DNA of 64,000 nucleotides. It comes from Zymoseptoria tritici IPO323 (taxonomy: Eukaryota > Ascomycota > Dothideomycetes > Mycosphaerellales > Mycosphaerellaceae). Shown one piece after another: positions 19,613-32,127 of the stretch (position 1 is the first letter of the stretch; each line of letters starts with the position of its first letter). The translations under genes were made by a program, and so were the position numbers. Below the pieces are notes generated by a model, which was not told where the DNA came from, did not search any database, and saw only the letters and a program-made list of their open reading frames with translations. The stretch spans positions 124,001 to 188,000 of the forward strand of contig NC_018216.1 of NCBI RefSeq assembly GCF_000219625.1. The letters are read 5' to 3'.

Positions 19613-22248
19613 ATGCCCAGCAATCACCCCATCATCCGCATCCGCCTCATTAACCCACCCCCACCCCTGCTTTCATCATCTCCAACCCATCACCGCCCTC
19701 TGCGTCCTCATCACGCACCCACTCATCCATCACCACCACCGCCCTCCATCATCGAGGCATCCTCCACCCGAATGGGAACCTCTGCTGACCAGGAAAAAGA
19801 CCAGTTCCGCTCCCAAGCCAAGCGGCACGCTTCTCAGAGATCCGTTCCCACCCTGGCCGACTCCAACCCAACTTTCCCGTCTTCTGCATCTCATACCACC
19901 CGACGTACCACTCTCCACCAAGCTGGCGGGCTAAACACTCACAATGGGCGCGGCAGAGCCCCAGACGCCACACATGGCGATCACGACGACGAGAAATCCG
20001 CAGATCTCCACACCCTGCCTTCATCGTCCAGTACAGACTCTCCTCCAGCTGCATCCGCGGTCAAGTCCGAAGATGCGGGCCCTGGAGATTCCACCATAGA
20101 GTCGGGAGAGACTGTCAAGCAGAAAAATCCCATGACTATTGCCCGCATGAAAGCTGGATCGGTGCGCTTTGTCGGCCATTTTAAGCGAGCCATTTGCCAC
20201 AGCTGGATCAATGTCCTCCTTGTTGCAGTCCCAGCGGGTATTGCTGCGGAGGCGGCGCATCTCAAGCCTGCGGTCGTTTTCGCCATCAATGCGGTTGCCA
20301 TTGTGCCTCTGGCTGGTCTGCTCAGTCAGGCTACGGAAAGTGTCGCCACTCGATTGGGTGACACTTGGGGTGCATTGCTCAATGTTTCCTTTGGAAATGC
20401 AGTCGAGTTGATCATTTTCATCATCGCGCTGGTGAAGAATGAAATTCGCATTGTGCAGGCATCTCTTCTCGGGTCTATTCTGGCGAATTTACTACTCATC
20501 CTGGGCATGGCTTTCTTGCTGGGTGGACTTCGCTTCCGAGAGCAAATCTACAACAGCACTGTCACGCAGATGAGTGCTTGTCTGTTGAGTCTGAGTGTGA
20601 TGAGTCTGTTGCTTCCTGTGAGTATGTTGCTTTCGTCGTTCGCCACACGCACTGACAAGACTCGCAGACCGCATTCCACGCCTCTTTCAATGAGACTAGT
20701 GCCAACAGCGCGAACAACAAGGTCCTCAAAGTCAGTCGCGGCACCAGTGTCGTACTGCTCTTCATCTACGTCCTCTACCTGCTCTTCCAACTCAAGAGCC
20801 ACGCATACATGTATGAGAGCATGCCACAAGAGAAAATCGACGAGGAGTCCCATCCTGGTGTCCTCCACGACATGATGAACTCTTCGTCATCTTCGGACGA
20901 TTCCTCCTCCAGCGACAGCTCGTCATCGGACTCATCTGCTGGATCGGGATCTGTTACCGCGACCACCAAGCGGATGAAGCGAATGTTCAAGAATCGCAGA
21001 CGTCGCAAGTCGAGCGCCAGCACGAGCACGTCGCACACTCCGGAGATTGTCGTATCGCCGTCCGCTCAAGATGGTGCAGGATATCTCGAGTCTTCCAGCA
21101 GTCAATCCGCTTCTCGTCGACCATCCGCTTTGAGTGCCGCCATCCACGATGACGCCGATGCAGACAAGGAGGACAATGGCATGACCAGGGCTTTCGATTG
21201 GGCCACGAGACGTCGTCCAAGCAAGGCCGAATCCGACATGCCCAAACGCAAGAAGTTCAGCAGAAAGGAGAAGAAGCAGGAAAAGAAGCGTCTGCGTGAA
21301 GCCAGGAAGGCGGCCTACGATGAGGGACTGACCGAAGAATCTCCTGCTCCGATTGATCGTCCGAACCGCGTCGAATTCGCTGAAGATGTCGAAGTCGCTC
21401 CCACGCCCCAACCGCCATCTCAGTCCACGGGTCGCCTGCCGTTTAACATGCGCCTAGGCTCATCCCGTGGACCCGTGCGACCAGCTTTTCCCAGCATCCT
21501 GTCGAACAACGTCTTCGTCCAGCCAGCACCCACCGCAGCCCTCCAAACCCGTCCAGCTCCGGTTCGCACCCAATCTTCCGCTTCCGGTCTCCGCCGCACT
21601 TCCTCCCTCCCGGACCGCCTCAACCGACAGTCCTCCACCCCACAACCAACCACGACCCAACCCACGCCCATCCCCCGCGCCCGCTCCGTCACCGGTCGTC
21701 CTCTCTCTCTCGTCCAATCCACCACCGACTCCGACGCCGAACCACCCATGTCCCGCACCGCAGCCGTCATGCTCCTCCTCTGCTCCACGGCCCTCGTCGC
21801 TGTCTGCGCCGAATTCATGGTCGACGCCATCCCCGAAATGATCGAAAACAGCTCCGTCGTGTCGGAAGCCTTCATCGGACTCATCATCCTCCCCATCGTG
21901 GGCAATGCCGCCGAACACGTCACGGCCGTCACCGTCGCCGCGAAGAATAAAATGGATCTCGCCATCGGCGTGGCGGTCGGCAGTTCGATTCAAATCGCTC
22001 TGTTCGTCACCCCGATTGTGGTGCTGTTGGGATGGATTCTGGATACGGAGATGAGTTTGTATTTCAATCTTTTCGAGACGGTGAGTTTGTTTGTGAGTGT
22101 GTTTGTGGTGAATTTTCTGGTCCTGGATGGACGGAGCAATTATTTGGAAGGGGCGTTGTTGATTGCGGCGTATGTGATTATTGCGTTGGGGGCTTTCTTT
22201 TATCCGGGGGAGAGGGAGTTGAGTTCTGTTGGTGGTGGGGCGGGATAG
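19613..22248 (+). CDS. Vacuolar-type Ca2+/H+ exchanger (CAX family)
   Basis: Two exons (19613-20617, 20668-22248) give 861 residues from the first ATG. An in-frame ATG at 19,772 would give 808 residues and drop a Pro/His-rich start, so the start is uncertain. The two CAX repeats are clear: GNAVELIIFIIALVKNEIRI with GSILANLLLILGMAFLLGG near residue 260-300, and GNAAEHVTAVTVAAKNKMDL with IGVAVGSSIQIALFVTPI near residue 745-785. Both carry the Glu expected for cation exchange. Between the halves, residues of about 395-695 form a Ser/Asp-rich and then Lys/Arg-rich soluble loop, far longer than in yeast Vcx1 (about 410 residues in all). The expected role is H+-driven Ca2+ uptake into the vacuole. 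Phosphorylation of the loop is inference. Confidence 0.9.
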
Positions 22249-25200
22249 AGAGAAGAGGGAGAAGGAGGATGCTGGCCGTGAGAGGAGAGGGGGAGGGAGA
22301 AGAGACGTCAAGTCATGGGTTCATGAGTGACTTCAGGACGGATGGCGTTTCCACCCGATGCGAACAGACTGTCCCATCACGCAGCACTCCATATTGTGGC
22401 AGACATGAATATCGCAGGAAGCATTTCGGCATGACGAATGAATATTAGCAGCAAGAAATCTTATGTCCCATCTCGACCTCTTTGCCCTCTCCCACATTGC
22501 CCTGTCTTCAGGTCTCTGCTTGGTACGGCGTAAGCGTGCCCAAGGGTCGTCCGCTCAGTTCCGCGCTTCCACGTGCATTTACTCGTCTGCTCTTCCTTTT
22601 TTCTTTCTTATTCCTCTGCAACGTACGCTTCAAATCTAGCACATCCATATCTCTCACCCAATCCTAACCCTCTCCTCTCCTCCCAAGACCCACATCCCTC
22701 CCTCCTCTCGACCACCTTCCTTCACCCATGCGTGTAGCCACGTCGACACCAACACCTTCCCTCGCGTCAACGACGAAAATGGCAAGTCATTCCTCTCTCA
22801 CCACATCTCCCACCTGCCATTCTCAACATCCATCTCAAAAACGGAAGGCTGTTCCTTACCAGGAATGCTGCGTTCCTGATCAATGTCCGACTGGATCGGT
22901 TGTTATGAATTAGGAGGGATGGTGGAAATGTATTTTGCCTTACCTGAGATGATGGGCGATCTCCGACTTGCGAGGGCTGGGTGGGGGTAACGAGCAGATC
23001 TCTCTGCAGATGGCGGCGGGCTAGTGAAGTCTGTAACTCGGGTCGTTATAAGGGAAGCGGGAGGAGAAGGGTAGAAAGGGGAAAGAGAGAGATTGTTGGG
23101 GCTTTTCCCATGCCCGGGCTCGTATCAGTGAAGAGGGATTAATAGGTGCAAGGCAAGACGTATGAGGACATGAACGAATTCCGGAGCGGAGTACGAGACG
23201 GAAGGAAGACAAATGGCAAAGATTGGGAAAAAGCTGCTTCCAACATGAAAATTTCCGTGACTTTTCCCATTTTGACTGCTATTCATCATCTATTTTTTTC
23301 CCTGGTCAAAAACTCTCCCGCATTTTCGATACGCTACCTAGGTAACCCTGCCTTGATCTCTCCAGCCGTTGTCGCCGAGTCTCTTATACCTCCAAGCACG
23401 CACCACAATGGGGCTCTAGATCGCCACTACTCGCCGTGAGCAAGAGACCCGAAGACACGCACGCAACGTCGGCCAACGAGCGACGTGCATCGTCCATCAT
23501 CGCGCCGGATGCCACACACACAGCTAATGGCAAAGCGCCGTTCCCTGCCGCCCGAAGTCACAGGGACGGTTGTCAGCACGAGAGAATGGAGCAGCAAAGG
23601 TCAGCGAAGAAGCGCCATCGTGGGTGTGCGAGGGAGGAGTGCAATGGTGTGCGTACGGGGTCGCAGGGCCGAAATCCCCCTGGTTTGTTGCATATTCCTG
23701 TGACTCCGTCTTGCATGCAGGTCTAGAATTTTTTGGTTAGGGAGCGAGACGGGTGTCGAGGTAGAGATGGGGTGGGAGGAAGACTGACGCCGGCTCCGAC
23801 GACGGTCGGGATCACCGCGGACAGGATGGCGGAGGCTGTGCAAGCAGGGTGTCGATGATGGCGACCCGTCCGGTGGAGCAGTAAGATTCATCCAGGTCTC
23901 AATGACCTCTTCGGCTCTGTACATTTTGACCGATGACTGCCACTTTCGGAAGACAAACAACCCTACATCGCCCGCCGTCGTTCGTTCCTTTACTCCCACC
24001 TCCAGATATCATGACACCAATCACTTTCCAACCACGCCGAGGACTGCTGAGAAGGTGCAGCAAATTGTCAGTTGGCCGCACTCCCTTCGCGCCAATATTT
24101 CTATTCGACTTGATCTCCGGTCGCTGCTACGTCCGTACTCCGCGAACAGCTGTGTCCGCGTAGACGAGGACGACGGGGAGAGCTTGTTGAGCGTAAAGAC
24201 GCCACCGCTGGTCATTTGTATGCTGTTCGTTGCCGCTCCGAGGAGTGTTGCAAGAAAGGCCACTTCTACATAGCGCAGAACGGTGAACTTTCCGAGAAGC
24301 ACAGATTGCTCGTTGCCGTTGGCCGCTCAAGTAGGTCTGTACAGAATTCGACATCACTGGTCTCTTGGACGGGCGCGGTGTGCAGTCAGCATGGCCACGC
24401 CGTGTAGAATGACTCTCAGACGTCGGCGACTCCGAGCCTGGAAAGGGGTAAAGCCTCTCCGCTCTCAGCCGCAGTGGGTTGAAGCCCTCCTAGGAGCTCT
24501 TGGAGGAGTTACCCTGGCCAGAGCGGCTGACAGGGCGTCCGCAAGTCAAGTTTTGCGACTTTGTCCAAGCTGTGGTCGGCGCGGTAAAAGGGGTCTCGCG
24601 GCCCTGCTTGTACGTGGACTTGGCCGCGGGAATCTCTTCCTTCCAGCTGGAAGAGGAGTGCGATAGGTGGATGCTCGCACGCCGTGGCGGCGGAGATCTG
24701 ATCACAGTGCTTGAACATCGCCTGACGTCTTGTCCAATCTGAGAGTGCCTCGAGGTCCAGATCTCAGGAGATCTCAAGCCTCGTGCTGCAGGGCGGCGGA
24801 GGATACGATGATATATGGCGGTCGAAGTTGTCATATTCGGTGAGCACTTCGCCTAAATTCGGCCTGCATCGACAAATCTGTGGAAAGCCTTCCTTTGCCG
24901 TCCCGCGGTCTGTCTCGAGTACATGTGCAACCGTGAGAAGCACGTCGTCTGAAATTGAGTGTCGAAAACTTCTCTTTGCGATATGTAGACTCTGGGAGTC
25001 GTTCTTCGAATTGCCAGACAAGCAGATCGAACGGGAATCAGCGTCTGCTAGATAGACTGATCGTGACTGCCAGATATGAGATCCATCTCTAGCGGCTCTT
25101 GGCTTCGTAGAAGTACAAACTCTAAAGCAACGCCAGAACTCCGAGGGCTCCAGATTCAAGCAACCTTCCTCTTCGGCTCATCCTGCACGGCGATGGCTAT

Positions 25201-25831
25201 CGATACTGTCTCGGACATGGACGATGTGTGTAGAGTCAAGGCGACGCCTTCACGGCGGAGGTCAAACGTACGGCATGATCGCACTGTCCCGAGGTGTCCT
25301 CGAAAACTTGACTCCAGACATATCGAGCTCGCTTGCAGTCCAGCAGCTGGTCGAGTATACGGCTCAGACACGACTATCGTCCGAGCCCGACGACGCTCGC
25401 ACAGCCGCGCTGCGTGCAGACTGTCGGCCACCGCTGGTAGCGGCCTGTACTAAGAAGACCTGTCTGCATGGCGGTACGCTCATTCCGCTCAATTGTTTGG
25501 ACTTCTCAGGTCATGGGCTCCGCTTCTAACCCAAATAGTACACTGGACAATGCATGCCAGGCGGCACTACACCGCTGTGAAAATTGGTGTGATGGAGTCA
25601 GGCGACGCCATGTGCGGCGACGCCGACAGACTTTGTTCTCATTTCCTGCACGGCAACATGCTAGGCAGGACGCCACCCAACTGAACCTCCTCACCATGAG
25701 CTGCCCAGGCCGGTCTGTGCGAGGAGAGTGGGAGGCGCCATGGGCGAGGGTGCGAGGCTCTGCTTCCTCATATGAGACTCCAGACTTCGCACTCCGCATT
25801 CTCTTTTTCTCTTGCTTGGACCTCCGCCATA
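22249..25831. other. 3.6-kb stretch without a convincing gene
   Basis: No frame of credible coding character was found on either strand; all ORFs are short and overlap one another. The best is 24,500-24,742 (+), about 80 residues with plausible composition (KFCDFVQAVVGAVKG, then CLYVDLAAGISSFQLEEECD) but no recognised family and no supported start. It could be a remnant of a decayed gene. Composition is unlike the RIP block, since CpA and TpG are normal. Promoter elements of the next gene and undetected ncRNA cannot be excluded. Confidence 0.5.
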
Positions 25832-28800
25832 ATGCATTTCCTCAAGGCACTCGTTGGCGTCACTGCCCTTCTGTCGACGTCCGCCGTCGGAGCGAACATC
25901 CCATCCTCTGACGTGGAAGCTCGCTCTAACCTGGAGGCTCGCACATACCCCAGCAGTGTCGACCAGTGCAAGAAAGACCTCAAGTTGAATCGGAACTTCG
26001 AGTTCTGCAGCGCTTTCTGACTGTCGTTCTAAAGAAAGGCGTCAAGACGATTTGCACGACCCGTACGGCGGCATGCACGACTGCTAAGCGCTATGGAAAG
26101 CGAGATGCTACTCCAAAGGTCGAGTCCAACATCGAAGCCGAAGCTTTGCTCACCAAACGGGACGCCTATGCCAGTCCTGAAGCCAATGCTGAGGCTCACT
26201 ACGACCAATACACGCATGCCGTCGCCAGGGAATTCCACCGAAACTTCGAAAGTATCCATATGACACCATCAAGGAAGCCTGCCGTGCCTACTTCAAGCCC
26301 CAAACCCAGACTCAGACTGTAAGTCAGGGCGACCTCAATTCTATGGCTGTATAGCGAGCTGACAGTTCCTTCTCTGCAGATCACGCATACGACGTACCAA
26401 CCAACGAGGACTGTCCACGAGTACAAAATTGTGACACCCACTTGCAAGGCGACGATCACTTCAAGCCGGACAACGACAACAACGAGGCGCACGACCACGG
26501 CAACAAGGCAGACGACTACAACCACGAGTCGAACGAGCACGACCACACCAACCAGCTCTACCGCCACCTGCTTGGGAGAGAACGCTGGCTGCAACACACT
26601 GGACGCTAGTTTCAGCGGCGATCCATGCTGCCAGGGCTTTTCGTGCCAGTTGGATACTAAAGCGACAAAGCTTAGGCGTGATGACAATGACGGCAAATCT
26701 CTCCGAATCATGGCGAGCACCTCATCCGCAGGTGTGACATCTACGACTTCCACCATGACCTCCACCACCAGCAGTGCACCTTCTGTTATGCCTACAAGCT
26801 GTTCTGCCCGCGTGGACCCTCCATCCAGCCTCAGCTGTGGTATCAAGGGCAAAAGGGGTAACGATCGGAAACTCCTCAAGTCGTTCAGAGACTCCGAATT
26901 CCTGACACCGGACGCCTGTGCTCTGGCATGCGCTCAAAGGTCTCTCTGCGAGACCTTCTACGTTACAGATGGCGATCCGACATACATACAATTCCGTTCG
27001 CTGTATCAGGGCATTCCGGCGGATCAGCAGTTTCAAGCGGATGAGACCTCGTACTACTCCGTGTGGCAGCCGTCCTGCTACGACTGTTCGTCTGGAACTG
27101 CTGTCACTTCGGTCACCACGACCGCGGGCGCTACCACAACGTCGAGCGAGTCCACAGCCACTTCAAGCACCTCGACAGCAGCCCCAACGACAACAGCAGC
27201 GACATGTCTGGCGCAGAGCAAAGCTTGCACTCAAGGCTCCACAAGCTCATGCTGCGGCGATATGCAGTGTCGACGAGTCTCAAACTCGGAAGACCAGTGC
27301 CAGCCATCGACTTGCGCTGGATTCTTGTCAGGTTGCAACGCCAACAGTGACTGTTGTAGCGGCAAGTGCGCGGCAAATTCTCTCGGGGGAGGAATTTGTG
27401 ATGCCCCTCCACCGGGTCAGTATAACCTCTGTCTGGCATTGTCGGTAGCGAACTAATGATCCCTAGACACTCCACCCGCATCTTCCACTTCTTCGACCCC
27501 GACGATAGAAACTTCCACAACCACCGGGACCTCTGCGGCTACTGTCTCGACTTCTTCAAAGGATACATCCCCGACTCAGGCGGCGGCAACTACGACAAAT
27601 TCCACCACCACAACTCAATCAAGCACCACATCCGTGGTCCAGGCCTCCGTCTGCATGACCTACTACCGCTTCCAGGCACGGGAGAATAGCCAGATCTATC
27701 TCGCTAATGCTGCGAGTCAGATCGGTACTGTTTCTGACCCCACCCTGGCGGAGAGATACCGGAGCAACGGCGTCACTTTGGTCGATCGCCGAGATCAAGT
27801 GTGGTCGGTGGGCGACAATGCTGCTCGTCCATACATCTTCATTGAGATACCGAGGAACTACCCGGATAGTGGACACCGCACATTGACCTGCTCGTTGAAT
27901 GATGGCCTACTTAGCTGCACAGATACGAACAATAACGCACGCAATGTGTTCCAGTACTGCACCAATCTCGGCGATGCCTTGCTGTTGACCGAAGCGTCCT
28001 TCAACACCGGATCGTGCACTGCCTACACATTCGCCGCCGTGGATCCTTTGGAGGTGTGTAATCCGCCACGAACTACCACCACAACGTCCACCGCTGCACC
28101 AACGACGACTACCTCCACTGCTTCGACCACCACTGCTTCGACCACCACTGCTTCGACGACTACCTCTACGGGACTGTCATGTCCGTCCAATAAGCCCTTC
28201 ACTGTGTCGGCGTACAACCTTCAAAACATGCCTAACGGCGCGCCTGGAGCAACTGGGCCCGGTCAGACGTACCATCCCTTCGGTTTCGCGACTGGCAGCA
28301 CGGCAACAGTCCTCCAACTCGATAGCTCATGCAACGTGATCGCCGTGGCCACCGGAGAGATCATGTGTACCCTCATCCGCGACCCGCCTTCTTCAACGCC
28401 CCAGCAGGTGTACTTTGGAGCTACCTACGCACACGTCAACGCTGTTTGCAATGTCGTGCCTGGAACTGACAGTGGGAGAAGCTTTCTCGAGTTGCAGTGC
28501 GTGTTTGGAAGCAATACGGGCAAAGTATTCGCGGCCGATAGCGCTGGGAATTTGTACTCTTCGAGCTCAGACACGGTTGCTCCTATTCGGGTTGAGGTCA
28601 ACTATCGATCTACTACGACTACCACCACTTCCACGACGACAGGAGCATCGGCCTCCACAATCATGTCTACCCGCACGACCGCTACGACGATGGCCACGCC
28701 AGTAAACAGCGTCCGCAACGCCGGATTTGAAGAATTTCCAGATGGTGCGCAATACGGTGTTCCGACATATTGGCAAGCTTCGGGGCTCGGCTCCGGCTCT

Positions 28801-29806
28801 TCACTTCAACCCAAGGGTCCCGCCTACCATGGGATCTCCTACGGGTCAGTGCTACACCCTACACATTCCTCATCACCAAATATGACTTGTGACTGACCGA
28901 GTGAACAGCGCCCTCTCAAGTGCTACAACGTCGACAGACACAACAAGCCAAGACGGATCCCTCTCTCAAGTCATCGCAAACCCTGGTCTGCCTTATGCTC
29001 AGATCCGGTACTTTTATTCTGTCGGCAGCATGATCTCCAAGGAGGTCTGCACTTTGACGGTGTCTCTCGGTGGCGTAACAGTCCAGATCGTGACCTTCAA
29101 GTTCGGCGATGGCTACTCAGACGGAACCGAATGGAAAGCCGGATATGTTGACAATATACCAACCCAGGGTGGAGATGCCACGCTAGAGTTCCGGCTGCAC
29201 TGCGACTTTGCACTCAGCACGTACAAGACCACGAGTGTGCTACTGGATGAGGTCTCTTTGGAGTTCACATCTGACACGAGGACTCCTACGCCCCCAGCTG
29301 CGACCACCGCCCCGGCTGCACCATCCTGTCCATCCAACATGCCGTTCACTGTCTCGGCGTACAACCATCCCTCGATCCCTAACGGCGCTGCCGGAGCAAT
29401 CTCTGGTGTGACCTTCGGCTTCAGCACCTCGAACACGGCAGCACTTCTGCAGCTCGATACTTCCTGCAATGTGGTGGCTACAAACGGAGGGAACACAATG
29501 TTTGCTTTCACAGACATTCAATCCGCGGTCAGATCGAAGCCTATCTATTTCTTTCCCCCGAGCCAGAACCTCGTACGAGCTGTCTGCGATATTGTGCCTG
29601 GAACTGAGAATGGCAGGGACTTCCTCGAGCTGGAGTGCGTCTTCGGAAGAAATACTCTCAAGCAATTTGGAGCATCAGATACGGGCGCCTTGAACTCTGG
29701 ACCCCCGACACCGTCCACTAACTTTCGCGTGGAGGTCAAATATCTGTCCGATCCGAAGTCGACCACGACCTCATCTACTCCCACGACTACTGGGACCGAA
29801 GTATGA
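25832..29806 (+). CDS. Mosaic secreted Thr-rich protein with PAN-like, Cys-knot-like and tandem domains; exon 1 frameshifted
   Basis: Four exons (25832-26318, 26380-27415, 27467-28844, 28909-29806) would encode about 1,266 residues. Order: signal peptide (MHFLKALVGVTALLSTSAVG); a region with KR cleavage-like sites; Thr-rich linker; Cys cluster (CLGENAGCN, CCQGFSCQ); PAN/apple-like segment (PDACALACAQRSLCETFYV); a second Cys cluster (CSGKCAANSLGGGIC); an unrecognised domain starting VCMTYYRFQARENSQIYLAN; a 150-residue domain starting SCPSNKPFTVSAYN; a carbohydrate-binding-like jelly-roll segment (NAGFEEFPDGAQYGVPTYW); and a second copy of the 150-residue domain (SCPSNMPFTVSAYN). It is probably an extracellular or wall-associated protein. 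Exon 1 changes frame near 26,018 and again near 26,225, each consistent with loss of one base, so as written it is broken. The cause may be pseudogenisation or assembly error. Confidence 0.7.
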
Positions 29807-30378
29807 TTTACATCGATGATGTGTTCATGGGTTGGAAGGAGTAATAGTGGACATCGACGGGTAGTTCACAAGCTACATTACTGCTGGGGAGACTACGACA
29901 TAGACTATAGATACTGTAAATTAACGCACGATTAATGATACCACGAAATAGCAGAGTTTTATCACTGCATTTTTGTCACTGCGTGTGATCTTTCAGAATC
30001 AAACCATTGGCTAAGGAGACGCTGTTACAGCACGATCCAAATCATCGAGCTAGTGATTCATTCTGGTATCGAAAGTGCGTTGAACGTTGACTTGTGTATC
30101 CCCTGCCGTCCTTCCATGGTTTGTGCCAACGGTGAACAACTGCGTACGTGCTAAAGAAATCCACAACGGAGCAATAGATCATAACATAACAATGAAACTC
30201 TGTATCGTTAAGCGTATCGTGTTCGATTTTGTCAATATACCTATCCCGACCGATCCTCTTCGTTCAACAAAAAGCAGTACCGTACCGACCTGCTCCTTTG
30301 CCATCTCAACCCTAACCCTAACCCCCGAGATCCCAATTCACAAACCACCCAACCCCAATCACCAGTCTCCCGGACTCC
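29807..30378. other. Convergent intergenic region
   Basis: This lies between the 3' ends of the mosaic secreted gene and the Brl1/Brr6 gene. It includes a telomere-like AACCCTAACCCTAACCCCC stretch at about 30,307-30,325. No gene was recognised. Confidence 0.5.
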
Positions 30379-32127
30379 TCACTTCCACCCCACCTTCTTC
30401 GGACTCCCCTCCCCTTCACCTCCCCCGTCCAACCTAGCAAACCCACTCGGTCCCGGCTCCCCTCCATATCCCTGCCAATAATACCCTCCTCCTCCACCAC
30501 CCTCCGCACCACCAACCTGCTGCTGCAAGCCACTGAATGTCCGTGACGGTGTCGGAGGAGGGTAGTAGTGATTCTGCACGCCGGCGGTCGGGTGCGAGGC
30601 TTTGTCGCGAAAGATGCTGAAGGCGACGTTGGTGCCGGTGAAGCAGCCGACTATGATGACGAAGGTGAAGATCTGTGACGGCGGGAACGTGTTAGCTGTG
30701 ATCTTTGTCGGGAGAGATGAAAGGGGTCATCAGTGCAGATAACGCTGTTGCCGGTGGTCATGATACAGCTGTTGCCGGTGATCATGATGCAACCGCATAC
30801 CACTCCAACAAAACGCAACACAACGCCGGGCGCCAAAGGCAAAAACAAAGAGACATACCATCGCCTTCCAACTAATCGGCTCAATCAACTCGTTATAAAT
30901 CTCCGCCAGCGTTCTCGCCGAAAGACTCGCCCTCGCAATCTTACTAGGATCGCGATTCATGCACTTCTCCCACGAGTTGCACATTGCTTCAAGAGCGGGC
31001 AGTCTCGTGTCCGGAGCGCACCGGTTGATCGTCCACTCTTTCAGACATGCCGCGGATTCAGCGAGAATTTCCGCCGTCGCTTCAAACGACTTCTTGTCGA
31101 CGTCGCCGCGGAAGGCGGCGATGATGGACCAGAGGACGTAGATGGTGCCCATGAGGAGGAAGACGTTGAAGGCGAGTTGAGCGTAGAAGGAGAGGATGTG
31201 TGGGACGGTCGGGTGTTGCGCGATGAAGGTGAAGAAGGAGGAGAGCCAGTGTTTCTTGTCGCGGGAGGGGTCGTCGTCTTCGTCGTCGTCTTTGGAGTGT
31301 CTCTGGTCGTTTTTCCGTGGACTCCTCCAGAGTTTGCGCTTCTTCGCTCCCGCATCGCTGTCCTCGCCCGTGTCCGACACACTATGTCTTCTCCGACGGG
31401 ATACCTGGCGTTGTATTTGCGCATCACGCTTCTTCTTGACTCGCTTCTCCACTGCGCCGCTGTGTTCTGGTCGGTGAATCTCTCCCCTTCCAGGACTGTT
31501 GCTCAGCTTATCCTTGAGTCGGACGATCCAGCTGTCTCTCCTAGGCATCTGCATGCGTTCGCGATCTTTCTCCCGTACTGGACTGCCCCGCGGTTCGCCA
31601 GCACTTGGCAAGGTCTGCATGTTCGATGCAGCAAACAACTTTGTGGCCGTCGTCCGGAACCCCATGCTATTACCGTAGCTGTTCTTCCTCTCCGGCGTAG
31701 CAGTCGTACTATCGTCGTGCTCGGGCGATCGTGGAGTTTCGCCAGCAGAGGAGTCGTCGAGATCGACATTCATTTTCCGCGGCGTGTTGAACAATCCATT
31801 GAAAGCAGAAGGTGTCGGCGGTAGCGGTTTGGATGGTGAATATTGGCTTGGGAGACTGGACTTTTGCGGCGAGTCGAAGACGTTGTATGGACCTGCAGGG
31901 ATGTCAGAATAACACTTCACTTCGTGGTCGGTACTCTCGTCGCCACGGGTGATGGGGTATTGGTATGCCTGCATACGTTTTGTCCCTGCGACTCCTGTGT
32001 TTGGCGCGAACTTTTGTCTTTGCTGGTGTTGTTGCGCGAGTTTAGCGAATGGTGATTGCATGTCTAGCGGTCCTGTGCGGTTCTGGTATTCAAAGTCCAT
32101 GCCGGACTCGTTCCCGCGGAACGTCAT
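30379..32127 (-). CDS. Brl1/Brr6-domain nuclear envelope protein
   Basis: Two exons (32127-30859, 30672-30379 on the minus strand) give 520 residues. A long charged, Ser/Arg-rich N-terminus with basic clusters is followed by the Brl1/Brr6 core: membrane segment ILSFYAQLAFNVFLLMGTIY, a perinuclear loop with paired cysteines (CLKEWTINRCAPD, then CNSWEKCMNRDP), and a second membrane segment formed only after splicing (ISWKAM joined to IFTFVIIVGCFTG). In yeast, Brl1, Brr6 and Apq12 act in nuclear pore assembly and nuclear-envelope lipid homeostasis. The Gly/Pro-rich C-terminus ends GSPKKVGWK. The 186-base intron is longer than most here and stays open in frame, so retention would replace the second membrane segment. 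Confidence 0.88.
30744..30791. repeat. Two-copy 24-bp tandem repeat in the Brl1/Brr6 intron
   Basis: GCTGTTGCCGGTGGTCATGA occurs at 30,744 and, with one change, at 30,768. The 24-base period equals eight codons, so read through on the minus strand it gives a repeated HDHRQQ peptide and keeps the frame open. Confidence 0.8.

Noticed and set aside
25958..26010. A 53-bp intron explaining the first frame change in the mosaic secreted gene
   Set aside because: CAG at 26,008-26,010 fits an acceptor, but the only phase-compatible donor (GTCGAC) is poor. The removed segment (VDQCKKDLKLNRNFEFCSA) also looks like genuine conserved coding sequence. The second frame change has no intron solution.
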